NCBI GenBank assembly: GCA_009760855.2
Contig: WPIO01000009.1
Span: 3,219,001-3,283,000, forward strand
Length of the DNA stretch: 64,000 nucleotides
Direction: 5' to 3'
Source: Cristatella mucedo
Lineage: Eukaryota; Bryozoa; Phylactolaemata; Cristatellidae
Shown here: one piece after another, positions 16,060 to 44,365 of the stretch
Numbering within the stretch: the first letter of the stretch is position 1
Layout: the number at the start of each line of letters is the position of its first letter
The notes under the pieces: generated by a model
Told to the model about the DNA's origin: nothing
Database searches by the model: none
Seen by the model: only the letters and a program-made list of their open reading frames with translations
Made by a program: the position numbers and the translations under genes

Positions 16060-17334
16060 CGAATGAGCCGTGCCTGCTGCTGGCTCACCGTGTCTCTCGA
16101 GACCCTCGAAGATTCCTCTACTTCGACCGCAATCTATATGGAGCAAGAGAAAGATAACGCGTCATCCTTTACTAGAAACAGTGCTTTGAGAATGGATTCA
16201 TTGCCGACGGAGCAAATAAATTTTGTGCGGCGTGCGTCATCCAGCTGGTCCTTGATTAACGCGAAATTGCACATCGACGCCTCTTGACGAATGCGAGCCG
16301 CGAGCTCTTGAATAGGCTGACCAGCCTTGCGCTGCAGGTCCGACCGGTATTTATACCTTTCTCGAATGAGAAAGCGCATAGGGTCGAACCGCGCACTCGT
16401 GCGGTCTTCTATCCTTCTTAATGTCCAAATTGTTGGCGTCAAGCGCGGGCGTCTGTTGCGAAGCGTAGCTTGACAGCAACTTGAATAGCACCGGCGGCTG
16501 GCTGACGAGAAATACTTGCGCAAGTTTTCCGCAGGGCACGGAGTGTGCCCCCGCGAACGCATTGAACCCGGGCCCAGTAATGTGAAAGAGCTAGGATGGT
16601 TGCCGGTTGAGCAACGGATGCAGAGCAAAGCTCTTACGCTGACCCCCAAGGCCCGCCACGGCTTGGCTCCTTCGTACCTAGCTGAACTGCTGCATCAGTT
16701 TCAGCCTGTTCGTGCCCTGAGGTCCTGCGTGGACAATAAATCAGCTGTCCCATTCCTCCGCTTAAAGACAATTGGCGACAGAAGCTTTAGCTCTGCAGGT
16801 CCTAGACTGTGGAACTCGCTTCCACAATTCTCCTGCAATGACAACTACTCTCCTGCTGCCGACTGTGGCCCATTCTTTTCAGTGGTCCTGAGCTGCTACT
16901 TCTATGCTACTCACTACCTCAACTGCTCTCCCGACTGTGCTATGCTTCCCACTTTCTCTTTGTTGCGTGAGACGAAGTCTCTGTTGGCTACCGAATGCGT
17001 ACCGAAAGCCGCTTAGGCTGTGAGTGGGCTACACAAAACTCTCCTGCGTAACACCGACGTGGTCTTTATGACTTTGTGCAGTTACAGACGGAGATACATA
17101 GTAATCTGCGAACAGCTCGACGGTTGAATCGAAAGATGCGAAAGTAGGGATCGTCGCTTGATAACCGGCGGTGCTGCTGCTGGCTGCTCAAGCCCTTTAA
17201 CGAGGTAAGCAGAATGCGAATCTGCTTCCGGTGCTGGTCGATTATGAGACTCGTCCGTTCCTTCTGCTCCCCGAGCTGTCACTGTAGGCGTTCTACTCTC
17301 TTCCTGTTTACCATCTCAGCTGTAGCTCGATTCC
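16060..17334 (-). pseudogene. Gypsy-type gag pseudogene, interrupted by LINE-B
   Basis: The first gag piece lies at 17334-17104 and already has an early stop and a frame change. The second resumes at 16566 with the capsid motif AGAHSVP, shifts frame near 16420, and runs through the RERYKYRS / QELAARIRQEA / FICSV region. It meets a TAG at 16136-16134, after which the same reading continues (IAVEVEESSRV). The separate nucleocapsid remnant reads CSASGHLKAAC with its leading knuckle Cys replaced by Gly. The family match is strong and the copy is clearly dead. Confidence 0.75.
16567..17103 (+). mobile_element. LINE-B copy 1 inside the Gypsy gag
   Basis: The plus frame reads LGWLPVEQRMQSKALTLT, then LAPSYLAELL and RLKTIGDRSFSSAGPRLWNS. 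This is the C-terminal RT region of a second L2/CR1-like family, distinct from LINE-A. The 3' UTR contains GTACCGAAAGCCGCTTAGGC and ends in ACAGACGGAGATACATA. It splits the gag between ELFADYY and NAFAGAHSVP, so it inserted after the Gypsy element. Confidence 0.85.
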
Positions 17335-17441
17335 ATGAGATCGGATGCCATCTTCGTTGCATGTCAGAAACGTGTCACCTCGAGCGCCAGAAACGTGTCA
17401 CCTCGAGCGCCCGTACCGAGTCGCATTGGGCGCCGGAAATG

Positions 17442-17739
17442 TGTTATCTTCTTGGGGCGAAATACCGCCTAGAAATACACATTCAAAAGTTTTAAGTTTT
17501 AATGAACGAAACAGAGCGCCAAGCAGTAGCTCCGGAGAGCGTCCGTGTCCGTGTCGTAAGGCGGCCGCCTTGATATACCGTGTCAATGTACTTGGGTGGG
17601 TCGGGGCGTGGGCCACAGCTGATTATTAGCAGTAGCAGGGCAAACTGCATCCTGGTTGGCCCCTTCGAATAGCGCCTGAAGGCATGAAGAGCCACCTCAC
17701 GAGATTGGCTCATTCGGGCAACGCACAGGGGCTTCGACA
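17442..17739 (-). repeat. Gypsy 5' LTR (LTR copy 2)
   Basis: 298 bp with TGTCGAAGCC at its minus-strand start and a TAACA end. It shares GGGGCGAAATAC, AACAGAGCGCCAAGC, AGGCGGCCG and CTGCATCCTGGTTGG blocks with the copies at 12.7 kb and 55.7-56.1 kb. Followed directly by the primer-binding-site-like sequence, it is the 5' LTR of the gag below. Confidence 0.72.
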
Positions 17740-18695
17740 GTCACAGCACTTTGCTGTGCGGTAGATGGCGCTGTAACACGTGTCATGTGGTTTTGCTTTT
17801 CCTCGCTGTCGGCTCCTATTTGTCCTGATGACAGCCCTAGTGCTTCATAAGCCATTCGTCGCCGGAAATAGCAGCCACACCCCGTGTAAGTACAGGAGCC
17901 AGTTGTTAAGTTTTGAGATCCCACAGCAAGCCGTTATAGAGTAGAAATATGTTTCTCACGAATGCTAGTCGATTCGAAGGAGATTTCTTCTCTGCTAGGC
18001 CGAATATGAGAAATGGAACTGTCGGATATCCAACCGCAGATAGCGTGTCCCTCCGGCCACACCATCGCTAACCAACAAGCGCAGTGATGCCCAACGATCA
18101 GCAGTGATGCCCACTGATCAGGTCGTCGTACCAGGCCGTCAGTACTTCGCCCCCTCGTACGGAGAGGCGCATCTTGCAAATTACAGTCACTCGAGTTTTG
18201 CTCACCGGACAAAACGCATTCGTCTGTATCTCAGAGACATCCTTATACCGACTTGTGCTGCCTTTCTTTCTGCGTCTTTCTTGGCGATTCGTCAATCAGA
18301 ACAAACACAGCGGCGGCCAAAGGGCAATCCCATGAAATCACCATGTCGCATGCTCATGTTTCTACAGGCTTAATCTCAGTGAACCCGTGGCTAGTCTGCT
18401 AGTGGAGCTTCGCGGATGACTGACTGGAAAAGCAAGGGTAAACCAATCGTGCAAATGCGGCGTCACTTTCGCCGTCACTTCCGCCGTCACTTTTACCGAC
18501 GGAACACAGGCAGACAACTGACGGCTGGTCAACCAGACGTGCGAAACGCCAGTGACTCTGTAAGGTACTGGTAATTGTCTGGGTTACTGAAGTCTGTGAT
18601 TGGAGTGATTACAAAAAAATCAGCTCCGCTGATGATTCAGTGGCTTCGTTTATAGGGCAGAAGTGTTAACGTTGTGGTAATCACTACTACCACTT

Positions 18696-18782
18696 GCATT
18701 GAATGATTGCCTGCTGCAGCACTCAAGTCTATTGCTAGGCCGTGAGCTACCAGCGTCTCACCCCTTGGTTAAGACCACGAAC
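18696..18782 (-). mobile_element. Possible SINE-B fragment
   Basis: Only CACCCCTTGGTTAAGACCAC plus a loosely matching upstream portion resemble the head of the SINE-B family. Confidence 0.3.
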
Positions 18783-20454
18783 AATGCATTTTAAGTGACC
18801 AATATCCAAGCTGCGATTTCAGAAGTAGGTGGTGGTGACGGCTCAACGCCCATGCAGATTAACAAGAAAGAGACATGAGAGCCATGAGTGTGAATGCATG
18901 CATCGAGCCAGCGGTGCAGTCATTTCAGTCTGCTCAGTGGTGCTCACGTGTTACCCGGTCTCTGCTTTATAGAGACCCAAGTCTGTAAACGTCGGTCAGG
19001 CGAGGCTAGAAAGTCGCAAATGCGTCGCACATTTGAAACTCAAAGACTGCCATCGGACCGATATCATCCCAATCGCCCGCCCAGCGCCTGTTTCATAGTC
19101 AGATTGGATCGTTACACATTTTAAGGGCACTGCTTAATGTTCCTTGCCATTTTAAATTTTGTAATGACATACCTAAGCATTCCAAACGGGAGTTTTTGAG
19201 GAACGTTGATTTTGAGATTTTTCATAGGGTTCTGCGCTCACCGTCCGGCGCGGAAAGTGCACTCAAGTGGAGTTCCTATGCAGCCGCAGCGCACGTACCG
19301 GATCGCACTTTTGAAAAAATTTACATCTGGGATTAATTTCGCAGGCACGAAGGAGACACACAAAAAGTTGACGAGAGTGTCTCAGACCAGGACGGGAGAA
19401 GTGCCAATGCATAGCACACAAAAAGTACAAGAAGGCAAAAGAAACTTGCAAAAAGCATATTACTGGTGTGTGCGAAGATGGCTTCTACAATAGGTTCCAG
19501 AGTGACTCTGTAGCTTAAGTAGACACGTCTCCGACTTCCACCTCCAATAGGCCTATGATTTGACGATAAGAGACCACCGTACAGCAGTCTCATAGTGACT
19601 CCTTTTCCTCCTTCAAACAGTCAGTAACCTATCGCCTAGGTTTCCAGCCTGCTGCATGGGAAGGTTGCTCTGAGATTATCAAATTAGTCATACCCCAATT
19701 GAAATTATTGAATAGAATTCACGTAAAAAATGAAATGTCATCAGAGGCAAAGCTAGTAAATGAGCAGATCAAGTACTGCTCATTTCTGTTAACAGTGTGA
19801 GAAAGGCTAAGAATAAGTTCTTGAAGACGCGATATTTGGTAAGGAACGGGGTACGGATAAAACTTCAGCACTTATAAGACGTCTTTTTGTAAAGACCTTG
19901 TCAACTAGTTGCTACAAAATTTTCTAATAAAGTTCCTTCCACATTAAGTCCGAGCTGAACAGAATTTGAATCTCAAAACTACCGGATCAGCTACCGGCTC
20001 ACATATGGTGACCTTTGACCACATCAATGGACATTAATCTTGCGCTCTGCCGCATCCCGACTCATCAAGTTCTTGTCAGAACCTTACGATATTTGACCTC
20101 GTTATTTCAAAGCTTTTATCACTTCAATTTTGATGCATGCACAGTGGTGAGCGTTACTGAGATGTACATGAACAGGTGCACGCATTTCCCGAATACCATA
20201 AGGCGCACATATTGGATCGGGAATCCTCTTGTACGCGTCTATGTACTAAACCCGACGTTACATGGCTCTATTTGAGTCTCAGTGCTGTCAGGCAAGTCTT
20301 TGGGTAAATGACCAGCCGGTCGACCGAGAACTAATGGCACCAGACTCGTGCACTGCTCTGGCCTATTTAATTTTGCAGCCGCCTGCAAGCGGACCGTAAG
20401 CATAGATCTTTTCATATTTTACAGGCGCAATTCGATTTCTAGGGATCTAAACAC

Positions 20455-20665
20455 GTACGCACACAAGCGCACGCACGCGCGCACGGGCACACGCGCACGG
20501 GCACACGCGCACACACAGACACACAAAGCACACTCACACACATACGCTTAGACGAATGCACGCAGGCACGAATACACGAATACGCATGCACGCACGCATG
20601 CACGCACGCTTGCACGCACGCTTGCACGCACGCACACACGCGAAGACAGACACACAGACGAACGC
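20455..20665. repeat. ACGCAC-rich degenerate microsatellite
   Basis: Runs of ACGCACGC, ACACGCGCACGGGC and ACGCATGCACGC mixed together. The Cys/Val-rich minus-strand frames across it are artefacts. Confidence 0.9.
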
Positions 20666-22329
20666 ACATTTGAAAAGACTTACGACACTCAGCCATGGTG
20701 AGTCTGCAGGACCGTAGGTCAAGAGTGCCTTGGTAACACAGCTGTGGTGATTACATTATTGCGGGCTAAATTTCAAGAATCCGTTGAGATTAAACCTATA
20801 GCCGGACATGATTTGACTTGCCATAGCTTAGCCCAGCTGACAGCTGCTGAGGTAGCTGAAATTTAATTCGCGATATCTATTCATATGGATGTATGACGAA
20901 GCAGACGTACACGAATCAGTGCATACGACGTCGGGAGCAAGGATAAAGTCAAGCTAACCGCTTTCTGCAGCTGTGGCTGCAATAAATAAATCAACCTGGC
21001 TCTAAGAAATCTCGTAGCAGTACATAAGCGATTACCTGCAATGACGCATTGAGTGCGATATTGATTTATTTCTTCAAAGCGTTGACCAACGGCGACCGGG
21101 AGACTCGAAAGGTCGTTGCAATTGAACGCGTGCACACGGCTACCTGCTATCACGAGTGAGTTCAGGTCGATCGCACGATGACGTCAGAGCTGCGCTACTC
21201 TTAGAAGCTTAACTTCCATTTAGTGGGGTCCATTTTCCCGTGCGTGCTCGCAGGAATTAGTGGTCTTACTAATGGCTTTCACCTATGCGAAGCAGGGGAC
21301 AGTCGCCAGAGTTGTATATGTATGTCCAGTCCGATCGAGCAGACGCGCATGCAATGCACACGGCTGGGACAGCACGCCTATACTTTGTGGCAGGCAAGGC
21401 TCAAAAGCTTCAGCCTTCGTCGCTTTCTCGTTTGACCGGTTTGGAGTGACGTGCCACCCATGGTACTGGCGCTTGATAGCGAATGCAGAGGTGCAAGTGG
21501 TCAGCCTTTGCAACCTTGACCTGACTCAGAACAGAGCGGCCCTGGCAGAACTCTGAGGCTTTGCGGCGTTTAGCGACTGCTGTGTCAGACTTGAAACGGA
21601 ACCGGTCAACTGAATGACGAGGAAATTATCGCTCGTTGCTTTGCAGGCTGTTTTCAATTACAGAATTCCATATAAATTCAATGGAAAGCTTGAATCTCAA
21701 GCAGGTTTTAGTGCTCGACCGCTGACATCCATTATGATCACAGGCGTATTGGCCTAGTTTGAAGAGGTTAAGCGTGAATCGCAATATTCCAGATGTAGCA
21801 CACAGACAGCTCAATATCTAAAAGTTTTACGAAATATTTCCGCATACATGGGATGAATGTACGTAGCCGAGCCATTCGTACAAATACAAGCCAGGGTCAG
21901 TTAACCTCTACAGCAGAGACATTGTTTTTGCAGTAAACGATTAATTTAAAAAATGCTTAGGACGGCTCACAGTGCAGCCGGAACAAAGTTGACAATCTAG
22001 ATGGTAGTCATATATGTATTACGCAATGATGGCAGAACCGACACATACTAGCGATTGTGAACTAAGATCTGACGTTAAAGATCATTTGAAAAACTTTCAA
22101 TGTGAGGTCCCGAAATGTCTTAAAAGAAGAGTTGAATTGTTTTGAACGATTCGCATGAGTTTTAAATTTAATAGCGACGTGTAAGAGCTTGCTAACGAGA
22201 CCGTCTGCGTCAGCGCCTAGTTAACGGACGCGTCACTCAGCAGTTATCCTGGAAGACTCGGAACACTGGCGTCATTGCTTTTGCTCAACACCTTAATAGT
22301 ATGTTCATATGCTTCTGAATAGTCTTTTC

Positions 22330-22760
22330 AGGTTAGTGCCTCTCTGCTGGTGCCTGTGGATCTATCATCAGCATTTGACACAATTGACCACCGAATCCTT
22401 CTGGAGCGCCTGTCCGCACGTCTAGGTATTACTTGTATAGTGCTAGAATGAGTCAGGTTCTACGGCAGTGAGAGAATTAAACAGCTATATATAAATCGAT
22501 GTCGGTAATCTAGGAAGCCCTCACAGTAGGACGCACGTCGTGGTCCGATCTTAAGTAAGGTAGTTTACCTTACTTTCACTATCAATGCTCTCCGTGTGGC
22601 CAATTTCTTTGCCGATCGCAATCTTGACGTGCACAAATACGATGCCTGCGACGCCCAGCTCTATCGACGTCTGTCGATCCTTCTCAGCCTTACGCCTCAT
22701 CCGAATCATCTAGTTCTCTTGCTGCATGTATCGGCGACATTGGAGCGCGCTAGGATCTTA
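22330..22760 (+). mobile_element. Degenerate non-LTR reverse transcriptase fragment
   Basis: The plus strand reads VDLSSAFDTIDHRILLERLS, then after stops a decayed catalytic box (HKYDACDAQLY in place of the usual YADDTQLY). Many indels are present. It could belong to LINE-B or a third family. Confidence 0.7.
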
Positions 22761-23369
22761 AACCTCATTAAAGCATGCCACACAAAGTGGAAATCGCTAG
22801 CGCCCGCTATTGACCTCAACGGCGCCATCTCACGACATCCGCGGCCTGTCAGCAACGGAGTGGTGGAATCGCGGTCGCCGCCCTGGATCGATGCGGCTCT
22901 ATCTGCGCACACGTCCGTGCCGTCTTGGGAAAAAACAACGCGGCCGCTCGGCGTCGGCTAGGCGGCGTCCACCACATTTTAGCGAGCTCGCTCAGCGCAC
23001 TCGTCGGTCGCACCTGGCTCGCAATCGATACTGCGCGCGCGCGTCGGCGAGCTCTTACCGCGAGTCGCCCTCGCCGCCAGGGCTGTAAGCGATGACTACT
23101 ATTGTTGGCCTACTCGCGCGCGCGCGCGCGTCTTCGACGCAGCGTCCGCGTCAGCGGCCTTGGCGGCAAGCCGCCAGGCCCGGTAGCGTAGCGCTCGGTC
23201 GTCGCTCCCTCGACTTGCTACTCGACCGCGCGCGGGCCACCGCCCCTGGCTCGGAAGCCGTTGGCGATGACGGGCGGGCGCCGCCCTAGGGTTTCATCGA
23301 CTGACCGAGCGGTGTCTGCTCCTGTCTGTCGACAGTTGGCGAGGCGCCGAGACTCGCTCTCAGAAAGAG

Positions 23370-23383
23370 CGAGAGAGAGAGAA

Positions 23384-23424
<41 letters not shown>

Positions 23425-23432
23425 GAGAGAGA
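23370..23432. repeat. (GA)n tract upstream of the K+ channel start
   Basis: About 60 bp of GA with few interruptions. Confidence 0.95.
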
Positions 23433-23666
23433 CCCGACATTTCCGCGGCAGACCTATGACGGCGGCTCGGCGTGCGCGCAATTAATGCTGCCGCGTCGTC
23501 GGCGAGAGCTTAGTCGCGCTTTTGTTAATGGGAAAGATCATTTGAATATTCTGGAGCTGTTTACGGTAGCCGCTCCGCGTTCGATTCGCGGCGCGTGCGT
23601 GCCGCCAGAGCTGGCTCCGCAACCGCCGAGGAGAGTAAGACGCGCTAGCGAGCGAGCGAGCGAGGC

Positions 23667-39351
<15,685 letters not shown>

Positions 39352-42047
39352 CAACCGTGGTTTTGTGTCTGGTGATGGAGATACGTGCCCAAGTCTAGCA
39401 ACTGAAATCAGCAATGAAGCAATACGCTGATGACTTCTCATCTGCTGAATTCCGGTTGGCACACAGACAAGACTCCGACGATGTCACTTAAAGACGAAAC
39501 GGCACAGAGATTCAATAACATTCGCAGCTCCAAAGTACCAGGACAAGCTTAGGTTTTTGCTCGGGTCTCGATAAAGCCATGTTATGTGACGGTTTTTGCA
39601 AACCGGCGCTGCCTTAAGCTACGCTAATTAGCTATGCACTTCTGCACTACTGATTGCCAAGTACTAAACGTTTCGATTAGCTTTTCATCTACGTCGCATT
39701 TAGAAGTTTATGCTTCATCCTTCTTCAGGGCAAGAGAATAACTTCCGGGTCAAAATATTTTGGAACCATCAAGAGCTAAACCCTTGCTTCAGGTCAGACA
39801 TTAGCGAGTCAGGTACTACGTACGTATATCCTCACTAATCATTCCTCAAATATGGAGAATAGGAGGCTGCACAAACAAACGCATTCGCACACACGCACAA
39901 GCAAGTTAAGGCAAGCTTAAACTTGAGTTGCGCTTCTAGAGTCTTAAAACAGGCAGTCAAAGTGCGAGTCGTCTTGGACATAAGCTTTCTATTTGAAACG
40001 TCATGAAACACCAGCTTGTGCACCAGTGCAGTTTTAACTTCAGCTGCACGTGGCAGTACCAAGACTGTCATAAAAATTGGAATATTAACCAAGAATGTTT
40101 TGTGACACGCAGCAGATTCGTGAAATAGAAAGTGTTCCGCAAGAGGCTGTATAATCTCAAGGTCGAGTTTGAGTGTTAAATTGAACTCTGTTGGCAGAGA
40201 TTTTGAAGTGGATAGCAGATATGAAATAGGCCTAAAACAAATTGCGTTGAAGAACTGGTGGAATTACACATTTCAATAAAATTTTAATGAAATCCAAGCT
40301 AAGTCTACCCGTTTCTCTTTGATATTCATTTGATTCGGCTAGTCCTGCTGAGGCAGCGGGACCATGCTTTTGCTAATGGGCTGTTACCTAATATAAACCG
40401 GAATTACCGGTATTAATAATACATTTGTGTAGTAACCTAAAGAAAGCTACATCAGTATGCACTTGACATGATTTGTAATGCAAGCATACCAATATGCTTA
40501 GTGATAAAATGCACCGAAAAAAAACGCTTGAATTTGAATAATGCTACCTTAGACAAATTCGTTGACAGTCGTAATTCGTGAGACATTCGCAAAATTTGGC
40601 ATCACAAAGTATAGTTATTGCTAATGATGGTCTGCAGCCATATTTTCATTACGAGGCTGCCCAAGCATTATTCGATATTATTTTTACATAAAATTAGATT
40701 ACATTATTTGATTCTTACTTGATAGCTTGTCCAGCTCTAATTTGTATCTGATTGCAAGCGGAAAGTCAATTTCAGCTAGCAGTGCGATGGCCGAATTAGC
40801 GGGTCACCAGTTCCAGTTCAACGTTTCTCGGCTGGTTGTTTTCGCTCCAAAGCCAAAACCATTGACGCACAGCCTCACGGGCTCGCAGCGATCTGCTGTT
40901 TCTCCTGTGCCGTGTGCTCAGCGGCTTGACATGGCTAAAATCCGACCGTTTTTGCTGCCAAGCTGAGAAGCTTAAACTTCAAACAGCGCGTTGCTAGTTA
41001 TTTTAGTCCATTTTGTACCGGTATCGCTGCGATCGACCTTGTTTTAGGTGGCAAAGGATTTTTCTTTTCGGATAGCTTAACATTTGTCTGATCATGGACA
41101 GCCCGGCTTTTTGCGTGGATTGAGGCGCTACCCGAGGGTACACACATGGCTGAAAGTGTGCTGCAATCTTGGGTTACATAAATGCCTGCACAAGCAGCAT
41201 CATCGAAAGTACACAGGAATACCCTAAAAGGAAAAGAAAGACCTAACCTGGTAAAAAGCTTGGCTACTTCCTCGGATAAGTAGATGGCATTGAAAGTTAT
41301 AAGGCTCCAGGCTCAGGATAAATTTCGCGCGACAGAAGTTAAATGTGTGACCGAGGATACTAGTGCATTACTCGGGAATTCTCACATCGGTTACGGCAAG
41401 ATTTTAAAATAGGCTTTGCTAAACCACTAATCTTGAACCCATACTTTAGGCTCTGCCGGCAATACACTATTAAAAAAGCAGAAGAGCTTGGAGCTGCTCT
41501 TACTAGCAGGTACTTTAAATTGTTCACTTGTCAAGCATAATCTTATTTCAGTAAAGAACCTACCGTCTTGCAGGTGCTGTTAAGATATGATTAGACTCTT
41601 TATAATGACAGACCCAACTCTTGATCTCTCGCAGCTGCGACGGCTAAATACACGATCGTGACATAGAGATTTGAATTTTTTCAATAGAATGCCGCGATCT
41701 GCATGTCAAACAACGTCGCGCGGTTACAACCAGTTCAAGTTTGCTGAATCAGCGAGTCATAAAAAGCAAACGGATTCGAATTATCGTTCTTATTCGCATT
41801 ACATTATTAGTTCAAGCTGTTTTCGAATTGTCTACCAGTTTGTAATGCTCAGCTATGCAGCAATCTGCTTAATGTCACCCGTCATAACCCAACTGGCAGT
41901 CTGAGTTTAAAGCAGACAAAACTTAGTTGGCAAGCCGATGCTGCAGAGGAACACAATAAGTCGTAATGGCTCGTGCGTTTGTGGCGTTTACTTGTCCAGG
42001 TGTTGTGTGCACTAATAAAGTATAGTTTGAGATCGTTTCAAGTACCT
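39352..42047 (+). other. 3' flank of the Kv channel gene
   Basis: No gene recognised. The stretch after the stop is a plausible 3' UTR; an AATAAA at 40275-40280 is one candidate polyadenylation signal, about 925 bp after the stop. A SINE/LINE tail-like scrap (ATACATTTGTGTAGTAACCT) sits at about 40423. Confidence 0.45.
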
Positions 42048-42763
42048 TAATAATAATAATAATAATAATTCACTTGATAAAGCGCCCTCAGAGAACTTAA
42101 TCTCTCTCTAGGCGCTTTACATTTGCTGTAAAGTGAAATGCAATTGAATGGTAAGTAAAATCATGCTTGAAAAACAAGTGAAATGAATAATATGGTTAGG
42201 GGTGACATGCATAGGGTCAGCATGCAAATGTGGTTAGTGGCAGCATGCACAGTGTCAGCACGCATAAGCACATCAAGGACGAATCACAGGGACCCACTAA
42301 ATGCTGTCCTAAATAGGTGCATTTTTAGGTTCCTTTTAAATGTGGTCAGGTCAGGGGATATTCTGACGCAGGTCGGGAGGGAGTTCCAGGCTTTGGGAAC
42401 ATATAAACTAAATGCACGGTCTCCAAAGGATTTAAGGTTTGTACGAGGTATTTCTAGACTGTTTGATTCCGAAAAGCGGGTGGTACGATGCTTGGCCTGA
42501 TGGGGTAGAATATCTGAGAGATAGGCTGGAGCCATAGAATGAAGGGATCTAAAAGTGAGCGACAAAACCTTGAAGTCAATCCGTTGCTTGACTGGTAGCC
42601 AGTGCAGGTCGGCGAGAAGTGGAGTAATGTGGCAATTGTGACGCTCACGGCAGACAAGTCTATCTGCCGAGTTTTGCACCAGCTGCAATCGCCTGATCGC
42701 ACATGCTGGTAGGCCAGTAAGCAGTGAGTTGCAGAAGTCGAGACGGGATGTCACGAATGCATG
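42048..42763 (-). mobile_element. LINE-A copy 8, 5'-truncated
   Basis: Starts on plus with AATAATAATAATAATAATTC and the intact inverted hairpin. The RT C-terminus is open at 42284-42754. It stops abruptly at about 42763, where satellite sequence begins. Confidence 0.92.
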
Positions 42764-42769
42764 AGCTGG

Positions 42770-44365
42770 GGCTGAAGCTCAAGAGTTTGCGTGTCTGCAG
42801 CCAAGTACACGGGTTCGACGAATAATTGCGATACACTACGATGCAAGTACCATTTAAAAAATAAACGGCATAAAAACTGCGGTTATTATTATAACTTATA
42901 CAAAATAGTGTTACGGGTTTAGCCACAAAGTACCATTCAATTCCGCTTAACCGTTCTCGTGCTATCGCCTCAAATAGCCCCGGCAAGTCAGCTTTTTTAC
43001 ACATTTGAATGGCGGTACAGCTGCTTTTGCCACACAATTTTCTTTGAAACTGCAGTTTTGATTACAAATCCTTAAAAAGTCGGCAAAGTTTACCTGCAAA
43101 ATTTCATCTATTGCGCTAGTGCGTTCTTGTGCCACGGCCTCCAATGACCCGTCCTAAATAGCAGCCCAAAGCATTCAAACTGCTATAAGCTTTCATTTCC
43201 ACAAAGAGCAACGTGCAGCTGGGATTTTAAATTCAATTGATAGAGAACAGTGTGACAATTTAACCCACTAAATTTCAGCCTATTACTCTCTCGCCCTCTC
43301 AAGCAATTGCCTCTGATGGCCCGGCCCAAATGGTAGCCGCAAATAGTTAAATTGCGATGCTCCTGCCATTTCAACAAAAGGCTTCTCGAAAATGCGGTTC
43401 TCATTTAAAATAAAGAATAGTGTTCCCGGTTAACCTACCAAATTTTGCACAATTGTGCTTGCTAGTTCTCATGCTCGAGAACCTACAATGACCAGGGCCA
43501 GCCGCCTCCCTACATAATTGAACTGCGATCAAAGTAGCGTTCCCACGATAGGCGTCGCGCAGCTGCGGTTTTGATTACGCAGCATACTAAACAGTGTTCT
43601 GGGTTTATCAACCAAATTGAGTTGCACAGCTCGCGGCCTTTGTCATTAATGGCTTCCAATAGCCTGGGTTAGCAGCAATTTTACGCAATTGAACTGCAAC
43701 ATAGCTGCAATTTTCACAATAAGCCTTGCGAAGCTGCGATTTTAATTCCAAATTATAGAAAAATGCGTTCCAGATATACCCACGCCATTTCGTGAAAATG
43801 CACTTGCGCGTTTTCAAGTATTGGCTTGGAATTGCCCGAGCCACCATGCAAATTAAGAACTGCAATGCAGCTGCAATTTCCGTAATAAGCGTCACGAAAC
43901 TGCGGTTTTTATTCCGCGTTATAAACAACAGTGCACCAGGTTTGCTAACCACATTTCATGGTACACCTTATGGTTATTCGCATGCTATGTATGGCCTCCA
44001 GTGACCCGAGCCAGCCAGCCTCCTAACAAATACTAACTGTGATACTGCTGCCATTTCCAAAATAGGCGTTGCACAAAACGTTGCACAAGTGTGGTTTTGA
44101 TTCTAAATTATAGAAAACAGTGATCCGGGTTTATCTACTAAATTTCAAGCCATAGGGCATGTGCATTATCATGCATTGGCCCCAATCGCACGGGTAGCTC
44201 TGCATTTTTGCATTGAAATACAGCTTCTATTTTAACAATAAGTGTCATGAAACTGCTGTTGCGATTGCACGTTATAGAAGCCAGTGTATCGTGTTTAACC
44301 AACAAAGTTTATGCAATCGCTCGGACGTGTTGCTATGCTATGGTCTCTGGTGGCTCAAATCAGTG
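42770..44365 (+). repeat. Satellite array, direct orientation, about 170 bp unit
   Basis: The marker TGCGGTTTTGATT-like string recurs at about 42878, 43051, 43220, 43393, 43564, 43735, 43901, 44090 and 44254, a spacing of 164-189 bp. Each unit also carries versions of CAGTGTTCCGGGTTTA, AAATTTCATGCAAT, GCCTCCGATGGCCCGGGCCA and CTGCCATTTCCACAATAGGC. Units have drifted, so the array is old. Confidence 0.9.

Larger units (their letters stand above)
15770..17739 (-). mobile_element. Ty3/Gypsy-type LTR retrotransposon, 5' part, broken
   Basis: On minus, in order: 5' LTR (17739-17442), a primer-binding-site-like GGCGCCCAATG a few bases after it, and a gag start with the motif PTFASFD...ELFADYY (near 17104). 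A LINE-B insertion follows (17103-16567), then gag resumes with NAFAGAHSVP and QVFLVSQPPV. The C-terminal gag part has ERYKYR, RIRQEA and RRTKFICSV, and a zinc-knuckle region lies at about 15810-15880. No protease, RT or integrase was found, so the 3' part is missing or unrecognisable. LINE-A copy 3 ends just to the left. Confidence 0.78.
17740..22329. other. Long unassigned stretch
   Basis: About 4.6 kb without a recognised gene. It includes a weak SINE-B-like patch near 18.7 kb and the ACGC-rich tract at 20455-20665. Small open frames show no family motif. Confidence 0.5.
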
